Part shown: positions 9,701 through 19,072 of the stretch, one piece after another
Layout: each line of letters begins with the position of its first letter
Position numbering within the stretch: the first letter of the stretch is position 1
NCBI RefSeq assembly: GCF_001908185.1
Contig: NZ_LGHM01000150.1
Location: 1-64,000 of the forward strand
DNA length: 64,000 nt
Direction: 5' to 3'
Source: Bradyrhizobium sp. AS23.2
GTDB taxonomy: Bacteria > Pseudomonadota > Alphaproteobacteria > Rhizobiales > Xanthobacteraceae
Program-made: the position numbers and the translations under genes
Notes under the pieces: model-generated
What the model was told of the DNA's origin: nothing
Database searches by the model: none
The model's input: the letters and a program-made list of their open reading frames with translations, nothing else

Positions 9701-9909
9701 ACCGTGTTTTCCAGCTCGCGCTCGCGATTTGTCAGCGTACGCTCGCGGAATTCGCCGACGGCCATGGCGGTCACGGCGAAGATGCCGGCCACCAGCAACG
9801 CGCCGGACACGGTCAGCCACAGCACGGGGCCGCGCCGCATGGCAGCGTCCCAGCCGCTCTTCGCGGCCAGGACCATCGTATCTGCCATCCCCGAAAAAAC
9901 CCGGCGCAT
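6799..9909 (-). CDS. Membrane sensor PAS-PAS-GGDEF-EAL protein
   Basis: The 1036-residue protein starts at ATG 9909 (MRRVFSGMADTM); an upstream GTG/ATG extension is less likely. It has a transmembrane helix at about 28-50, a periplasmic dCache-like sensor region to about 300, and a second membrane helix near 315-337. Two PAS modules (about 355-600), a GGDEF domain (about 610-770) and an EAL domain (about 785-1030) follow. The GGDEF motif is altered to GADEF (ARLGADEFAVIQ), so cyclase activity may be weak or lost. The EAL domain keeps EALLRW, DDFGTGYSS and KIDR, expected of an active cyclic di-GMP phosphodiesterase. It is first in an operon with the PAS-GGDEF cyclase, a pairing of opposed activities. 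Confidence 0.88.
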   Translation of the reverse strand: MRRVFSGMADTMVLAAKSGWDAAMRRGPVLWLTVSGALLVAGIFAVTAMAVGEFRERTLTNRERELENTVQLIARHFDQQFEDSDVNAADLIGRMNLPEIASPAMFRERMSGSAANEMLRGEVSAVSHLGDIAIYDADGELINWSRSQPLPKINVSSRAYFQTFKSNPMSEPVQLESVHSYLIDKWTTVVARRLSLPDGTFVGAMVRRIDPDSYQRYFASVALADGAAISLFDREGKMLARYPHVEGLIGRSYKNAPLMRKVLSRGGQHTLRVKSPVDGEERLGSAASLTHFPLVIVATNTMSAALADWRQQTGFMVTTAALSAAVIALTLFLIIRQISRQNRDAQERLEAERLRLDTALNNMSQGLILYDSAGYIVTCNRRYVDMFGLSTDVIKPGCHIRDAMHHRKERGVFNGDVEVLCAKVMRIVGEGKVSTRIHELPNGRAFQVINTPLPQGGWVATIEEITERRNLEQERDRNYTFLREIIDHIPSQITVKDAQTRRYLLVNRIAEETFEKSGDTIVGKTAADILPESDADIVTRDDDALLQSPDRLWLNEQSWKTRSDGQRHTISKRIGIRDRAGEPRYIINVIEDVTEQRKTDEKIEHMAHYDALTDLPNRTLFREQIERELAKVAGGGQFALLYIDVDEFKGINDSLGHHVGDELLKAIAGRLRSCLKRGDLIARLGADEFAVIQTGIDSASDVLSFVTRIYEAIRRPYRCLGHQLSTDASIGIALAPQDGTDLDQLIKNADLAMYGAKAEGRRTHRFFEPAMDASARARLTMEQDLRQALAYGDFEIHYQPLVDLRTNEVSGCEALLRWRHPERGMVSPAEFIPVAEDTGLINELGDWVLRTACNEAATWPAHVRVAVNVSPVQLKCDTLALRIASALAASGLDPRRLEIEITEAVLIRDDEAALSILHQLRAIGVRIALDDFGTGYSSLSYLKRFPFDKIKIDRCFVADIAETSGAPVIVQAVVNIAAASNMTTVAEGVETAAQREMLRTLGCTEMQGYLFSAPKPAAEVRKLFGPADAVPVAAVA

Positions 9910-10092
9910 TCCCACTCCCTGAGGGAGCAGAAATACTACGGACAGATGGCCCAAAGCTTAGGAAAGCCGGTTACTTACGGCTTAAGCCGGTTGCGCATTT
10001 GTACGGATATCCAGCAACGCGGGAATCGTCGCGCCTCGCGCCACGGTTGCACCGCGTTCGCCCAAGCGCTGCGATTCATCGTCAATGGCGGC

Positions 10093-11178
10093 TTAATGCG
10101 AGGCGCCCGCGCTCTTGTCGCCGCCGCCATTGCGCAGCCGTCCGACCACGCCGGTCGGGAAGAAATAAACGCTGGCGATGAAGAGCAGACCGAGCCAGAG
10201 CAGCCAGCGGTCGGGATGCAACAGCCCCGGCAGCAGCGGCAGGCCGGCTTCCGACGCCGCCTTGGAGGCGACGCCCATCAGCGATTGCAGGTAGTTCTGG
10301 GCGAGGATGAAGATGGTGGCGCCGATGATCGCGCCGTAGATCGTGCCCATGCCGCCGATCACGACCATCAGCAGGATGTCCAGCATGATGGAGAAGCTGA
10401 GTGAGGTGTCGGGGCCGGCATAGCGCAGCCACAGCGCGTTCAGGATGCCGGCGCTGGCGGCGACCAGTGCGGCGAGGCAGTTGGCGTAGGTCAAATGGAA
10501 GACGGTGCGGAAGCCGAGCGCCTCGGCGCGGAATCGGTTCTCGCGGATTGCCTGCAGCACGCGCCCGAATGGCGAGTTCACCACGCGCAACAGAGCGAGG
10601 ATCATCAGGGCCGAGATGGTGAACACCAGGTAGAAAGTCAGGATCCGGCCGTTGATCTCGAAGCCGAACAGGTTCCTGGAGATCAGCACGGTGCCGGGCC
10701 GGAGCAGCTCGGGCAGCTGAAAGCTGCGCCCGTCCTCGCCGCCGGTCAGCCACGAGAGCTGCGAGGCAAGTACCTGGAAGGCGGAGGCGACCGCGAGCGT
10801 GATCATGGCAAAGAAGATCGCGGCCACCCGCAACGAAAACAGGCCGATCGCGAGCGCGAGCAGAGCCGCGAGCGGCAGGCCGACCACGATGCCGGTTGCG
10901 ACTGCGGCCCAATTCGGACCCATCCCGTACAGCGCGATCGCGATCGCGTAGCTGCCGATGCCGTAGAACATGGTGTGCGCGAACGACACCGAACCGGTGT
11001 AGCCGAGCAGGAGATCGTAGGAGGCGACCAGCGCGGCGAAGACGCAGATCTTGGCCGCGACGTTCAACGCCTTGGCGCCCGGGAACAGGAACGGCGTCGC
11101 CGCCAGCGCCAGGATGATGAGGACGAGAACGAGCGTGAGGACGCGGCTCTTCGGCGGATCGCCTGACAGGATCATCAT
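10093..11178 (-). CDS. livM: Branched-chain amino acid-type ABC permease LivM
   Basis: The 361-residue inner-membrane permease has about 8-10 hydrophobic segments and the LivM pattern: LGYTGSVSFAHTMFYGIGSYA near residue 55 and the cytoplasmic loop AIRENRFRAEALGFR that contacts the ATPase. The first ATG of an ATGATG pair (11178) overlaps the livH stop as ATGA, indicating translational coupling. It is the last gene of the liv-type operon. Transporters of this class carry branched-chain amino acids, amides, urea or aromatic compounds, so the substrate is not fixed by sequence. Confidence 0.88.
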   Translation of the reverse strand: MMILSGDPPKSRVLTLVLVLIILALAATPFLFPGAKALNVAAKICVFAALVASYDLLLGYTGSVSFAHTMFYGIGSYAIAIALYGMGPNWAAVATGIVVGLPLAALLALAIGLFSLRVAAIFFAMITLAVASAFQVLASQLSWLTGGEDGRSFQLPELLRPGTVLISRNLFGFEINGRILTFYLVFTISALMILALLRVVNSPFGRVLQAIRENRFRAEALGFRTVFHLTYANCLAALVAASAGILNALWLRYAGPDTSLSFSIMLDILLMVVIGGMGTIYGAIIGATIFILAQNYLQSLMGVASKAASEAGLPLLPGLLHPDRWLLWLGLLFIASVYFFPTGVVGRLRNGGGDKSAGASH

Positions 11179-12185
11179 CGGCTGGTCACCGCATAGAGGC
11201 CGCGCGGCCGCCACATCAGAATGGCGACCATCAGCAGGATGTTGGAGACGAGGGCGAGCTTCGGCACCAGGAAGCCGCCGTAATTGGCGACCATTGCCAC
11301 CAGGATCGCGCCGATGAAGCAGCCGCCGATCGAGCCGAGGCCGCCGATGATGACGACGATGAAGATCAGCACGGTGAGATCGTCGCTCATGGAGGCGTGG
11401 ACCTGCTCGCGGTAGAGCGCCCACATCACGCCGCCGAGCCCGGCCAGCGCCGATCCCGTCATGAACACGCCAAGGAACAGGCGGCGGATGCGGTAGCCGA
11501 GCGCCTCGACCATCTCGCGATTCTCGACGCCGGCGCGGATCAGAAGGCCGAGTTTGGTGCGGTTGAGCACGAGCTGGATCGCGATGAAGACGGCGAGGCC
11601 AATCAGCATCGCCAGCACGCGGTATTTGGCGATCGCGACGTCGCCGAGGATGAAGGAGCCGCGCAGCGATGCGGGCAGCGGCATCGGGATGATCTGCGGC
11701 CCCCACAGCGCATAGAGCGTCTGCTCGGCGACGATCAGGCCACCGGTGGTCATCAGGATCTGCTTCAGGTGCTGGCCGTAGACGGGCAGGATCAGCACGC
11801 GCTCGACGATCAGGCCGAGCGCGCCGGACACGGCCATCGACAGCAGCGCGGCGGGCGCCAGCACCGCAAGGCTCACCCACAGCGAATCGGCCTGCACCGA
11901 CGCCGCGAACGGTGCCAGCACCAGCGTCGCGACATAGGCGCCGACGGCGATGAAGGCGCCATGGCCGAAATTGAGCACGTCCATCAGGCCGAACACCAGC
12001 GTCAGGCCGGAGGCCATGATGAAGATCATCATGCCCATGGCGAGGCTCGCGGCGGTCAGGGTCAGCCAGGAGCTGGTCGAGCCGATCAGCGGGATCATGA
12101 GAAGTGCGAGCGCGATCGGCAGCAGGATCGGCGCGATGTCGCGCTTCGGCTTCGGTAGCGGATCGGTTGCGGCGAGTTCAGTCAC
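11175..12185 (-). CDS. livH: Branched-chain amino acid-type ABC permease LivH
   Basis: The start is GTG 12185, which overlaps the livF stop (GTGA). The 336-residue protein has a proline-rich cytoplasmic N-terminus, eight or so hydrophobic helices, the LivH signature GLMDVLNFGHGAFIAVGAY near residue 60 and the coupling loop NRTKLGLLIRAGVENREMVEALGYR near 200. It pairs with LivM to form the membrane channel. Overlaps at both ends tie it into one transcript with livF and livM. Confidence 0.88.
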   Translation of the reverse strand: MTELAATDPLPKPKRDIAPILLPIALALLMIPLIGSTSSWLTLTAASLAMGMMIFIMASGLTLVFGLMDVLNFGHGAFIAVGAYVATLVLAPFAASVQADSLWVSLAVLAPAALLSMAVSGALGLIVERVLILPVYGQHLKQILMTTGGLIVAEQTLYALWGPQIIPMPLPASLRGSFILGDVAIAKYRVLAMLIGLAVFIAIQLVLNRTKLGLLIRAGVENREMVEALGYRIRRLFLGVFMTGSALAGLGGVMWALYREQVHASMSDDLTVLIFIVVIIGGLGSIGGCFIGAILVAMVANYGGFLVPKLALVSNILLMVAILMWRPRGLYAVTSR

Positions 12186-12904
12186 TGATGCGCCTCCAGG
12201 CTCAGGCCCAGCAGCCGTTCCTGCAGCGGCACGTCGACGGCCAGCGCCGCCATCTCGCCGCGATGGACGATGGTGCCGTTGTCCATGACCAGCACGCTGT
12301 CGCCGAGCTCGCGGGCGGCAAAGAAATTCTGTTCGACCAGGAGGATCGTCGCGCCCTTGCGCTTGATCTCCTTCAGGCACTCGATCAGCGCCATCACGAT
12401 GGCGGGCGCCAGACCCTTGGTCGGCTCGTCGATCAGCAGCAGCTTGCGCGGTTCGATGATCGCGCGCGCGATCGAGAGCATCTGTTTCTGCCCGCCCGAG
12501 AGGCTTCCCGCGCGCGAGAGCCAGAACCGGCGCAGCGCCGGGAAGAAACCGAAGATCCAGTCGAGCTGGGTGTCGTCGAGCGGCCCGTCGCGGGCCGCCA
12601 GCACGAGATTCTCCTTCACCGTGAGGTCGGAAAACACCGCCATGCTCTCGGGCACATAGCCGACGCCGAGCCGCGCGATATCGGGCGTGGCGCGGCTCTC
12701 GATACGCTCGCCGGCGAGGCTGATCTCGCCGCTGGAAGCCTGCCACAGGCCCATGATGGTGCGCAGCGTCGTGGTCTTGCCGGCGCCGTTGCGGCCGAGC
12801 AGCATCGTGGTCTGTCCCTGCGGGACCGCGAGGTCGATGCCCTGGAGGATGTGGTAGCGGCCGATATGGGTGTGCACGCCGGAGAGTTTGAGCAGGTCGG
12901 TCAT
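12182..12904 (-). CDS. livF: Branched-chain amino acid-type ABC ATPase LivF
   Basis: This 240-residue ATP-binding subunit shows Walker A GRNGAGKTT (37-45), ABC signature LSGGQKQ (about 140), Walker B LLLIDEPTKGLAP and the switch His replaced by Gln in VEQNF, which is normal for LivF. It energises the LivHM channel. Its ATG overlaps the stop of livG by 4 bases, and its own stop overlaps the GTG of livH, so the whole block is translationally coupled. Confidence 0.9.
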   Translation of the reverse strand: MTDLLKLSGVHTHIGRYHILQGIDLAVPQGQTTMLLGRNGAGKTTTLRTIMGLWQASSGEISLAGERIESRATPDIARLGVGYVPESMAVFSDLTVKENLVLAARDGPLDDTQLDWIFGFFPALRRFWLSRAGSLSGGQKQMLSIARAIIEPRKLLLIDEPTKGLAPAIVMALIECLKEIKRKGATILLVEQNFFAARELGDSVLVMDNGTIVHRGEMAALAVDVPLQERLLGLSLEAHQ

Positions 12905-13665
12905 GCTGCACTCTTTGGAGCAACGCCGAGATAGGCTTCCTGCACGATCGGCGAGGCGATCACCTCCGCTGGCGGGCCGTCGGCGACGAGCTGGCCGTTA
13001 TGCAGCACGATGATGCGGTCGGCGAGCGAGCGGACCACGTCCATCTTGTGCTCGACCAGCAGGATGATCTTGCTCTTGTCCTGCTTGAGCTGCGCGATCA
13101 GGTTGAGGACAACAGGCACCTCGTCGATGCTCATGCCGGCGGTCGGCTCGTCGAACATGAACACTTTCGGCTCGAGCGCGATCATCAGCGCCACCTCGAG
13201 CTTGCGCTGGTCGCCATGCGACAGCGCGGTCGCGGCGACGCCGCGGCGGCCGCCGAGCGCGACCTGGTCGAGGATGGCATCGGCGCGCGCGATCAGGTCG
13301 CGGCGGACCATCCAGGGCCGCAGCATGTCGTAATGGGTGCCGTTCGCCGCCTGCACCGCGAGGCGGACGTTCTCTTCGACCGTCAGGTTCGGGAACAGGT
13401 TGGTGAGCTGGAAGGCACGGCCGAGGCCGGCGCGGGTGCGCAGCGGCGCGGAATGCTGGGTGATATCGGTGTCGTCGAACAGGATGCTGCCGCTCGATGC
13501 GCGCAACTGGCCCGAGATCAGGTTGAAATAGGTGGTCTTGCCGGCGCCGTTCGGCCCGACGATGGCGGTGAGCTCGCCCGGGCGGAAGCTGCAGGTGACG
13601 TTGTTGACCGCGACATGGCCGCCGAAGCGGATGGTGAGGTCGCGGGTCTCTAACGTCAGGGCCAT
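12901..13665 (-). CDS. livG: Branched-chain amino acid-type ABC ATPase LivG
   Basis: The 254-residue ATPase has Walker A GPNGAGKTT (about 38-46), a signature variant LSHGDQR in place of LSGGQ (usual for LivG), Walker B VFMFDEPTAGMS and the switch VEHKMD. It partners LivF on the LivHM permease. It is separated from the binding-protein gene by 64 bases containing a strong hairpin (13693-13720), which should set the ratio of binding protein to membrane components. Confidence 0.9.
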   Translation of the reverse strand: MALTLETRDLTIRFGGHVAVNNVTCSFRPGELTAIVGPNGAGKTTYFNLISGQLRASSGSILFDDTDITQHSAPLRTRAGLGRAFQLTNLFPNLTVEENVRLAVQAANGTHYDMLRPWMVRRDLIARADAILDQVALGGRRGVAATALSHGDQRKLEVALMIALEPKVFMFDEPTAGMSIDEVPVVLNLIAQLKQDKSKIILLVEHKMDVVRSLADRIIVLHNGQLVADGPPAEVIASPIVQEAYLGVAPKSAA

Positions 13666-13692
13666 CGGGATAACTCTGGAATTAAGGAAGGA

Positions 13693-13720
13693 TCCTCTCC
13701 CCGCGCATGCGGGGAGAGGA
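13693..13720. terminator. Intercistronic hairpin between binding protein and livG
   Basis: Two perfect 12-base arms (TCCTCTCCCCGC and GCGGGGAGAGGA) flank a GCAT loop. There is no T-run on the minus strand immediately after it, so complete termination is not expected. Such a structure between a binding-protein gene and its transporter genes commonly protects the upstream message or reduces read-through. The sequence also resembles a dispersed Bradyrhizobium repeat. Confidence 0.7.
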
Positions 13721-13729
13721 GATCTGTTA

Positions 13730-14914
13730 TCAGCGCTTGTTGCGGACCGGAACGTTCATGTCCTCGATCTTCAGCTCGCGCACCGGCTCGAGCACGGCCC
13801 AGGCAACGTTCGGATCGACCTTGACCTTGAAGTGATACATGCTCTGGAGCGCCTGATGGTCTTCCTTGCGGAACACCATCTTGCCCTTCGGCGTGTCGAA
13901 CTCCAGGCCTTCCATCGCTGATATCAGCTTCTCGGTGTCGGTCGACTTCGCCTTGGTGACGGCGGCGACGACGGACATCGCGGCGGCAAAACCACCCGCG
14001 GTAAAGAAGTCCGGCGGCGCGTTGAAGCGCTTCTGGTGCTCGGCGACGAGCCAGTCGTTCACCGGGTTCTTCGGGATGTCGTAGTAATAATAGGTCGCGC
14101 CTTCCATGCCGGGCAGGCTCTTATAAGCGGCCAGGGCCGGGAGGATGTTGCCGCCGGTCGAGAGCTCGATGCCGTAGCGCTTGGGGTCCATGTCCTGGAG
14201 CTTGGCCAGCGGATTGCCGGCGCCAGCCCAGATCACCCAGATCACCTTGCGGCCCGGCTTGTCCTTCAGCGCGTCGAACAGGCGCTGGCCGACGGCGGTG
14301 AAGTCGGTGGTGTTGGTCGGGGCGTATTCCTCGGCGGCGAGCGTCGCGCCGGTCTTGGCGAGCGCCTCCTTGAAGGCGGCGACGCCGTCGCGGCCGAAAG
14401 CATAATCCTGCGCCAGTGTCGCGACGGTAACGCCCGGCTTGCCGATCGCGACCGCGTTCGAGATCGCGTCCTGCGACGAATTGCGCGCGGTGCGGAAGAT
14501 GTAGCGATTCCACTTCTCGCCGGTAATCTGGTCCGCAACCGCGGGCTCGACGATCAGGATCTTCTTGTTCTCCTCGGCGACGGGGAGGATGGCGAGCGCC
14601 GCGGCCGACGAAGTCGTGCCGATCGCGATATCCGCCTTGTCGTCCTGATAGGCTTCCGCGAGCGCGGCCTTGGCGAGGTCCGGCTTACCCTGGTCGTCCT
14701 TGGTGATGATGACGATCTTGCGGCCGTCGAGCATCATGGTGCCCTTGGTAGCGTATTCGAAGCCCATCTGCAGGCCGGTTTCGGTCTGCTTGGCATAGGC
14801 CTCGAGCGGGCCGGTCTTGCCGTAGATCAGCGCGACCTTGAGGTCGTCGGCTCGCGCGGAGCTGCTCGCCGCCAAGCCGAGGATGGCTGCTGTGAGAATG
14901 AGCGATCGACGCAC
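13730..14914 (-). CDS. Liv-type ABC substrate-binding protein
   Basis: The start is set at GTG 14914, preceded by a GAGGAA-type site and starting a signal peptide (VRRSLILTAAILGLAASSSARA). The mature periplasmic protein of about 370 residues has the type I LivJ/AmiC-like fold: DDLKVALIYGKTGPLEAYAKQ at the N-terminus, IGTTSSAAALAILPVAEE around the ligand cleft and the YYYYDIPKNPVNDWLV region. It delivers substrate to LivHM. The pattern is closer to the amide/urea/aromatic-acid branch than to classical LivJ, but this is a weak judgement. It is first in the operon, downstream of a sigma54 promoter. Confidence 0.85.
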   Translation of the reverse strand: MRRSLILTAAILGLAASSSARADDLKVALIYGKTGPLEAYAKQTETGLQMGFEYATKGTMMLDGRKIVIITKDDQGKPDLAKAALAEAYQDDKADIAIGTTSSAAALAILPVAEENKKILIVEPAVADQITGEKWNRYIFRTARNSSQDAISNAVAIGKPGVTVATLAQDYAFGRDGVAAFKEALAKTGATLAAEEYAPTNTTDFTAVGQRLFDALKDKPGRKVIWVIWAGAGNPLAKLQDMDPKRYGIELSTGGNILPALAAYKSLPGMEGATYYYYDIPKNPVNDWLVAEHQKRFNAPPDFFTAGGFAAAMSVVAAVTKAKSTDTEKLISAMEGLEFDTPKGKMVFRKEDHQALQSMYHFKVKVDPNVAWAVLEPVRELKIEDMNVPVRNKR

Positions 14915-14953
14915 GGTGGTTCCTCCCTGAATGAAATGCCTTGGCCACAGCGA

Positions 14954-14971
14954 TTTGCACAACGGTGCAAA
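14954..14971. promoter_or_regulatory. Inverted repeat in the leader of the liv operon
   Basis: Perfect 7-base arms TTTGCAC and GTGCAAA are separated by AACG. The element lies 40 bases upstream of the GTG start, in the transcribed leader if the sigma54 promoter at 15165-15180 is used. It could be an operator or a small RNA hairpin. Its presence supports the downstream start codon over the longer frame beginning at 14974. Confidence 0.45.
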
Positions 14972-15164
14972 CATTGCAATTCCACCTTACGGCGGAGCTT
15001 GCGTGAGGCGCATGTGACAGTCTGTTAACGTGCGCGTGCCGGATCGTCGCAAGCCGCGACCAATTCGCGTTAACGATGTCCCGAAATCATCCGCGGCGTT
15101 CGAACTGGCGAAGCCACGATCCCACGTCTTGCATCAGCCCATGCGTTTCCTCGGTACGGCCCAG

Positions 15165-15180
15165 AGCAAGCCTCGCGCCA
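15165..15180 (-). promoter_or_regulatory. Sigma54 (-24/-12) promoter for the liv operon
   Basis: The minus strand reads TGGCGCG-AGGC-TTGCT. Against the sigma54 consensus TGGCACG-N4-TTGCW it has one mismatch (A to G), and the GG and GC elements have the required 12-base spacing. It faces the binding-protein gene about 250 bases downstream and lies just after the gene for a sigma54 activator. Confidence 0.7.
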
Positions 15181-15268
15181 GATGCGGAGCTTCGTGCCGG
15201 AATGGCTGAAAATGCGGCAGATTGTCCGCTGATACCGCGGGCAAGGGCCGAAATCGTGGTGTCAGGAG

Positions 15269-15300
15269 TCTGAGACGTCAGACAGGCGCCGTCTCGAAAT

Positions 15301-15311
<11 letters not shown>
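15269..15311. promoter_or_regulatory. Candidate upstream activator site
   Basis: The palindrome TCTGA-GACG-TCAGA (15269-15282) overlaps the first of two direct copies of TCAGACAGGCG (15278-15288 and 15301-15311, 23 bases apart). It lies about 90-130 bases upstream of the sigma54 promoter, the usual place for binding by a bacterial enhancer-binding protein. The second copy overlaps the stop codon of the activator gene. Confidence 0.45.
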
Positions 15312-16743
<1,432 letters not shown>

Positions 16744-16835
16744 GACATACCCCAGGGAGTCCGCCTGGTTATTACCAAAAGGGCAGCAATTTCAAAGGGG
16801 AGAATTGGTCGTTTGGGTGCGGCCCATTCTCGATT

Positions 16836-17037
16836 GTCGTCCCGGACAAGTGCAGCTCTTGGCAACGCGTTGCGTTGTCCAGGGCGGAGCACAGATCCGG
16901 GACCCCCGCGCGAGCGCTTGCGCTCGTCGTGATCCACAGGAAGTGATTTGGCGAAGACTCGGAGTGGGAGCCTCGCGCCGCAACTGCTTCCTGGGGGTAT
17001 GGGTCCCGGGATCGCGCGTCGCGCGCCCCGGGACGAC
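16836..17037. repeat. Fold-back intergenic repeat, GTCGTCCCGG family
   Basis: Outer arms GTCGTCCCGG and CCGGGACGAC are a perfect inverted repeat about 200 bases apart. Inner arms around GGGACCC / GGGTCCC and a degraded AGGAAGT...ACTGCTTCCT pair also fold back. It fills most of the gap between the sigma54 activator and the GGDEF-EAL gene. Confidence 0.8.
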
Positions 17038-17067
17038 AGCGGTTCTTGTTGCGCCGCTGTCGCGCCT

Positions 17068-18813
17068 CTACCGCCGATACCCGCTCGCCCGTGAATAGCC
17101 CTGCCTGTTCTGCTGCATCGGGCGGCTCGCGACGCTGGCGCGCGCTTCGCTGGAGGCTGGCGTCGCGAGCTTCAGCTCCTCCAGGAAGATCGGGCGGGCG
17201 AAGTAATAACCCTGCGCGTAGCGGATCTTGGTCGCGGCCTGGAGATAGGTGAGTTCTTCGTGGGATTCGATGCCCTCGGCAATCACGGTCATGCCGAGCG
17301 CTTCGCTCAAGGACTCGATGGCGCGCAGGATGCCCTGGCTGCGCGGGCGCTTATGGATGTCGGTGATGAAGGAGCGGTCGATCTTGATCTCGTCGGCGGT
17401 GATGTCGGCAAGCGCCGAGAGCGAGGAATAGCCGGTGCCGAAATCGTCGATGGAGATGCCGACGCCGAGCTTGCGGAACATCGGCAGGATCTCGGCCTGG
17501 AAGTGATTCTTGGCGACGAAGGCGTCTTCCGTCACCTCGATCATGAAGCGCCCGGGAAAGCCGGTGTCGTCCAGCGCCCGCGCAAAGCTGCGCATGAACT
17601 CGGGATTGCCGGCCTGCTTGGCGGCGACGTTGATGCTGATGGTCGCGTCCGCGCCAAACGTCTCGTTGATGAGATCGATCGATTTGACGATCTCGGCGAG
17701 CACGAGATGGGTAAGTTCGTCGATCAGCCCGAGCTCGCTGGCGAGGTTGATGAACGAGCCCGGCGCCTGGATCACGCCCTCGTCGTCGCGCAGGCGCACC
17801 AATGCCTCGATGCCCCTTACCGCCTGGGTGCGGATGTCGACCTTGGACTGGAAAGCGCAGCAGAAACGCTTCTCCAGGATGGCGAGCCGCAGCGACTGCT
17901 CGATCTTCATGCGCGCGAGCGCCTCGCGCTCCATGCTGGAATCGAAGAAGGCGGCCGATCCCTTGCCGTCGTTCTTGATGCGGTACATCGCGATGTCCGC
18001 GTTCTGCCGCAGCGTCTCGAAGCTGCGGCCGTGGTCGGGATAGAGGCTGACGCCGACCGAGGTGGAGGCGAAGACTTCCGAATTGTCGATGAAGAACGGC
18101 GCCGTCAGCCGCTCCAGCGTCGACTTCATGAATTCGGCGACTTCCTCCTGGCTCTGGATCGGCGACAGCAGCAGCAGGAATTCGTCGCCCGAGATGCGCG
18201 ACAGCATATCGGTGTCGCGCAAGTCGCGCCCGAGCCGCTTCGACAGCTCGACCAGCAGTGCGTCGCCGACCGCATGGCCGTAATAGTCGTTGATGTGCTT
18301 GAAATTGTCGACGTCGAGAAAGGCGAGCGCGAAACGATCGCCGGCGCGAGGGCGCGCCAAGAGGCTGTTGGCGCGATGTTCGATCACGCGCCGCGAGGGC
18401 AGTCCGGTCAGCTCGTCGAAATAGGCCGAGCGGAACAGCTGGTCCTCGAAATTCTTCTGTTCGGAGATGTCGGAGGAGGCCGAGATCAGGAGATCGCGGC
18501 CGGCGAGGCGAACGGGGCGATGGGTGGTGAGCAGCACCTGGCGTGCGGCGCCGTCGTGAAGGGCTTCCTCGGCAACAACAGGTTGTCCGGCGCTCAGCGC
18601 GCGCTGGCAGGCTTCCCGGCGCTGCGCGAGATCGGGCGAGGGACGGCTGCCGTCCATGCCGAGCTGAGCGGCCGCGGCATCGTTAACGAGGAGAAGCTTG
18701 CCATGGGCGTCCTGCACGGTCAGGCCGGCAGGCAGCATTCTAACGATTTCCTTGAGGAATCCGAGTTCGGCTTCGCTCGCGCCGAAATATGCATTGTCGT
18801 TCATAGAAGTCAT
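17068..18813 (-). CDS. Cytosolic PAS-GGDEF-EAL protein
   Basis: The product is 581 residues from ATG 18813 (MTSMNDN); the next ATG at 18804 is possible. An N-terminal PAS-like region (about 15-130) precedes GGDEF (about 135-290) and EAL (about 305-550). The GGDEF motif is degenerate, SGDEF (LSRISGDEFLLLLS), arguing against cyclase activity, whereas EAL retains GIEALVR, DDFGTGYSS and KIDRSF. The likely activity is cyclic di-GMP hydrolysis, possibly gated by GTP binding at the degenerate domain. No membrane segments. It is flanked by long intergenic regions and appears monocistronic. The last 30 residues are low-complexity. Confidence 0.85.
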   Translation of the reverse strand: MTSMNDNAYFGASEAELGFLKEIVRMLPAGLTVQDAHGKLLLVNDAAAAQLGMDGSRPSPDLAQRREACQRALSAGQPVVAEEALHDGAARQVLLTTHRPVRLAGRDLLISASSDISEQKNFEDQLFRSAYFDELTGLPSRRVIEHRANSLLARPRAGDRFALAFLDVDNFKHINDYYGHAVGDALLVELSKRLGRDLRDTDMLSRISGDEFLLLLSPIQSQEEVAEFMKSTLERLTAPFFIDNSEVFASTSVGVSLYPDHGRSFETLRQNADIAMYRIKNDGKGSAAFFDSSMEREALARMKIEQSLRLAILEKRFCCAFQSKVDIRTQAVRGIEALVRLRDDEGVIQAPGSFINLASELGLIDELTHLVLAEIVKSIDLINETFGADATISINVAAKQAGNPEFMRSFARALDDTGFPGRFMIEVTEDAFVAKNHFQAEILPMFRKLGVGISIDDFGTGYSSLSALADITADEIKIDRSFITDIHKRPRSQGILRAIESLSEALGMTVIAEGIESHEELTYLQAATKIRYAQGYYFARPIFLEELKLATPASSEARASVASRPMQQNRQGYSRASGYRR

Positions 18814-19037
18814 GAATCTTGTTGTTTCAGCGCGCCTTTGCAATGGACGCGATGTTGCGCAGTTCCCTCTTAGGTTTGGTTAAGGGGGACGCAGAAATAC
18901 GGTGGTGTTTTGTACGAAACTTGCGGCGATGCGACGCGCGCTGCCGATCGTCATTAACAGAGAGTCAATAGCGCTTGTGAAAGCGCGTGCGGAGCGCGTG
19001 GTCCGCTTTCGTTTGCAAGCCGGCTATCCGCTCTAGC

Positions 19038-19072
19038 TAGCCGCTGGTCCTAGCCGCTGGTCCTAGCCGCTC
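19038..19072. repeat. 13-base tandem repeat at the kinase stop codon
   Basis: The unit TAGCCGCTGGTCC occurs twice in tandem (19038-19050 and 19051-19063), followed by a partial third copy (TAGCCGCTC). The minus-strand kinase gene stops inside the array (TAG at 19065-19063), so slippage here would be silent for the protein. Confidence 0.75.

Noticed and set aside
14961-14990. Alternative sigma54 promoter next to the binding-protein start
   Set aside because: TGG...TTGC elements are present on the minus strand, but the GG to GC spacing is 15 rather than 12 bases. The site at 15165-15180 fits far better.
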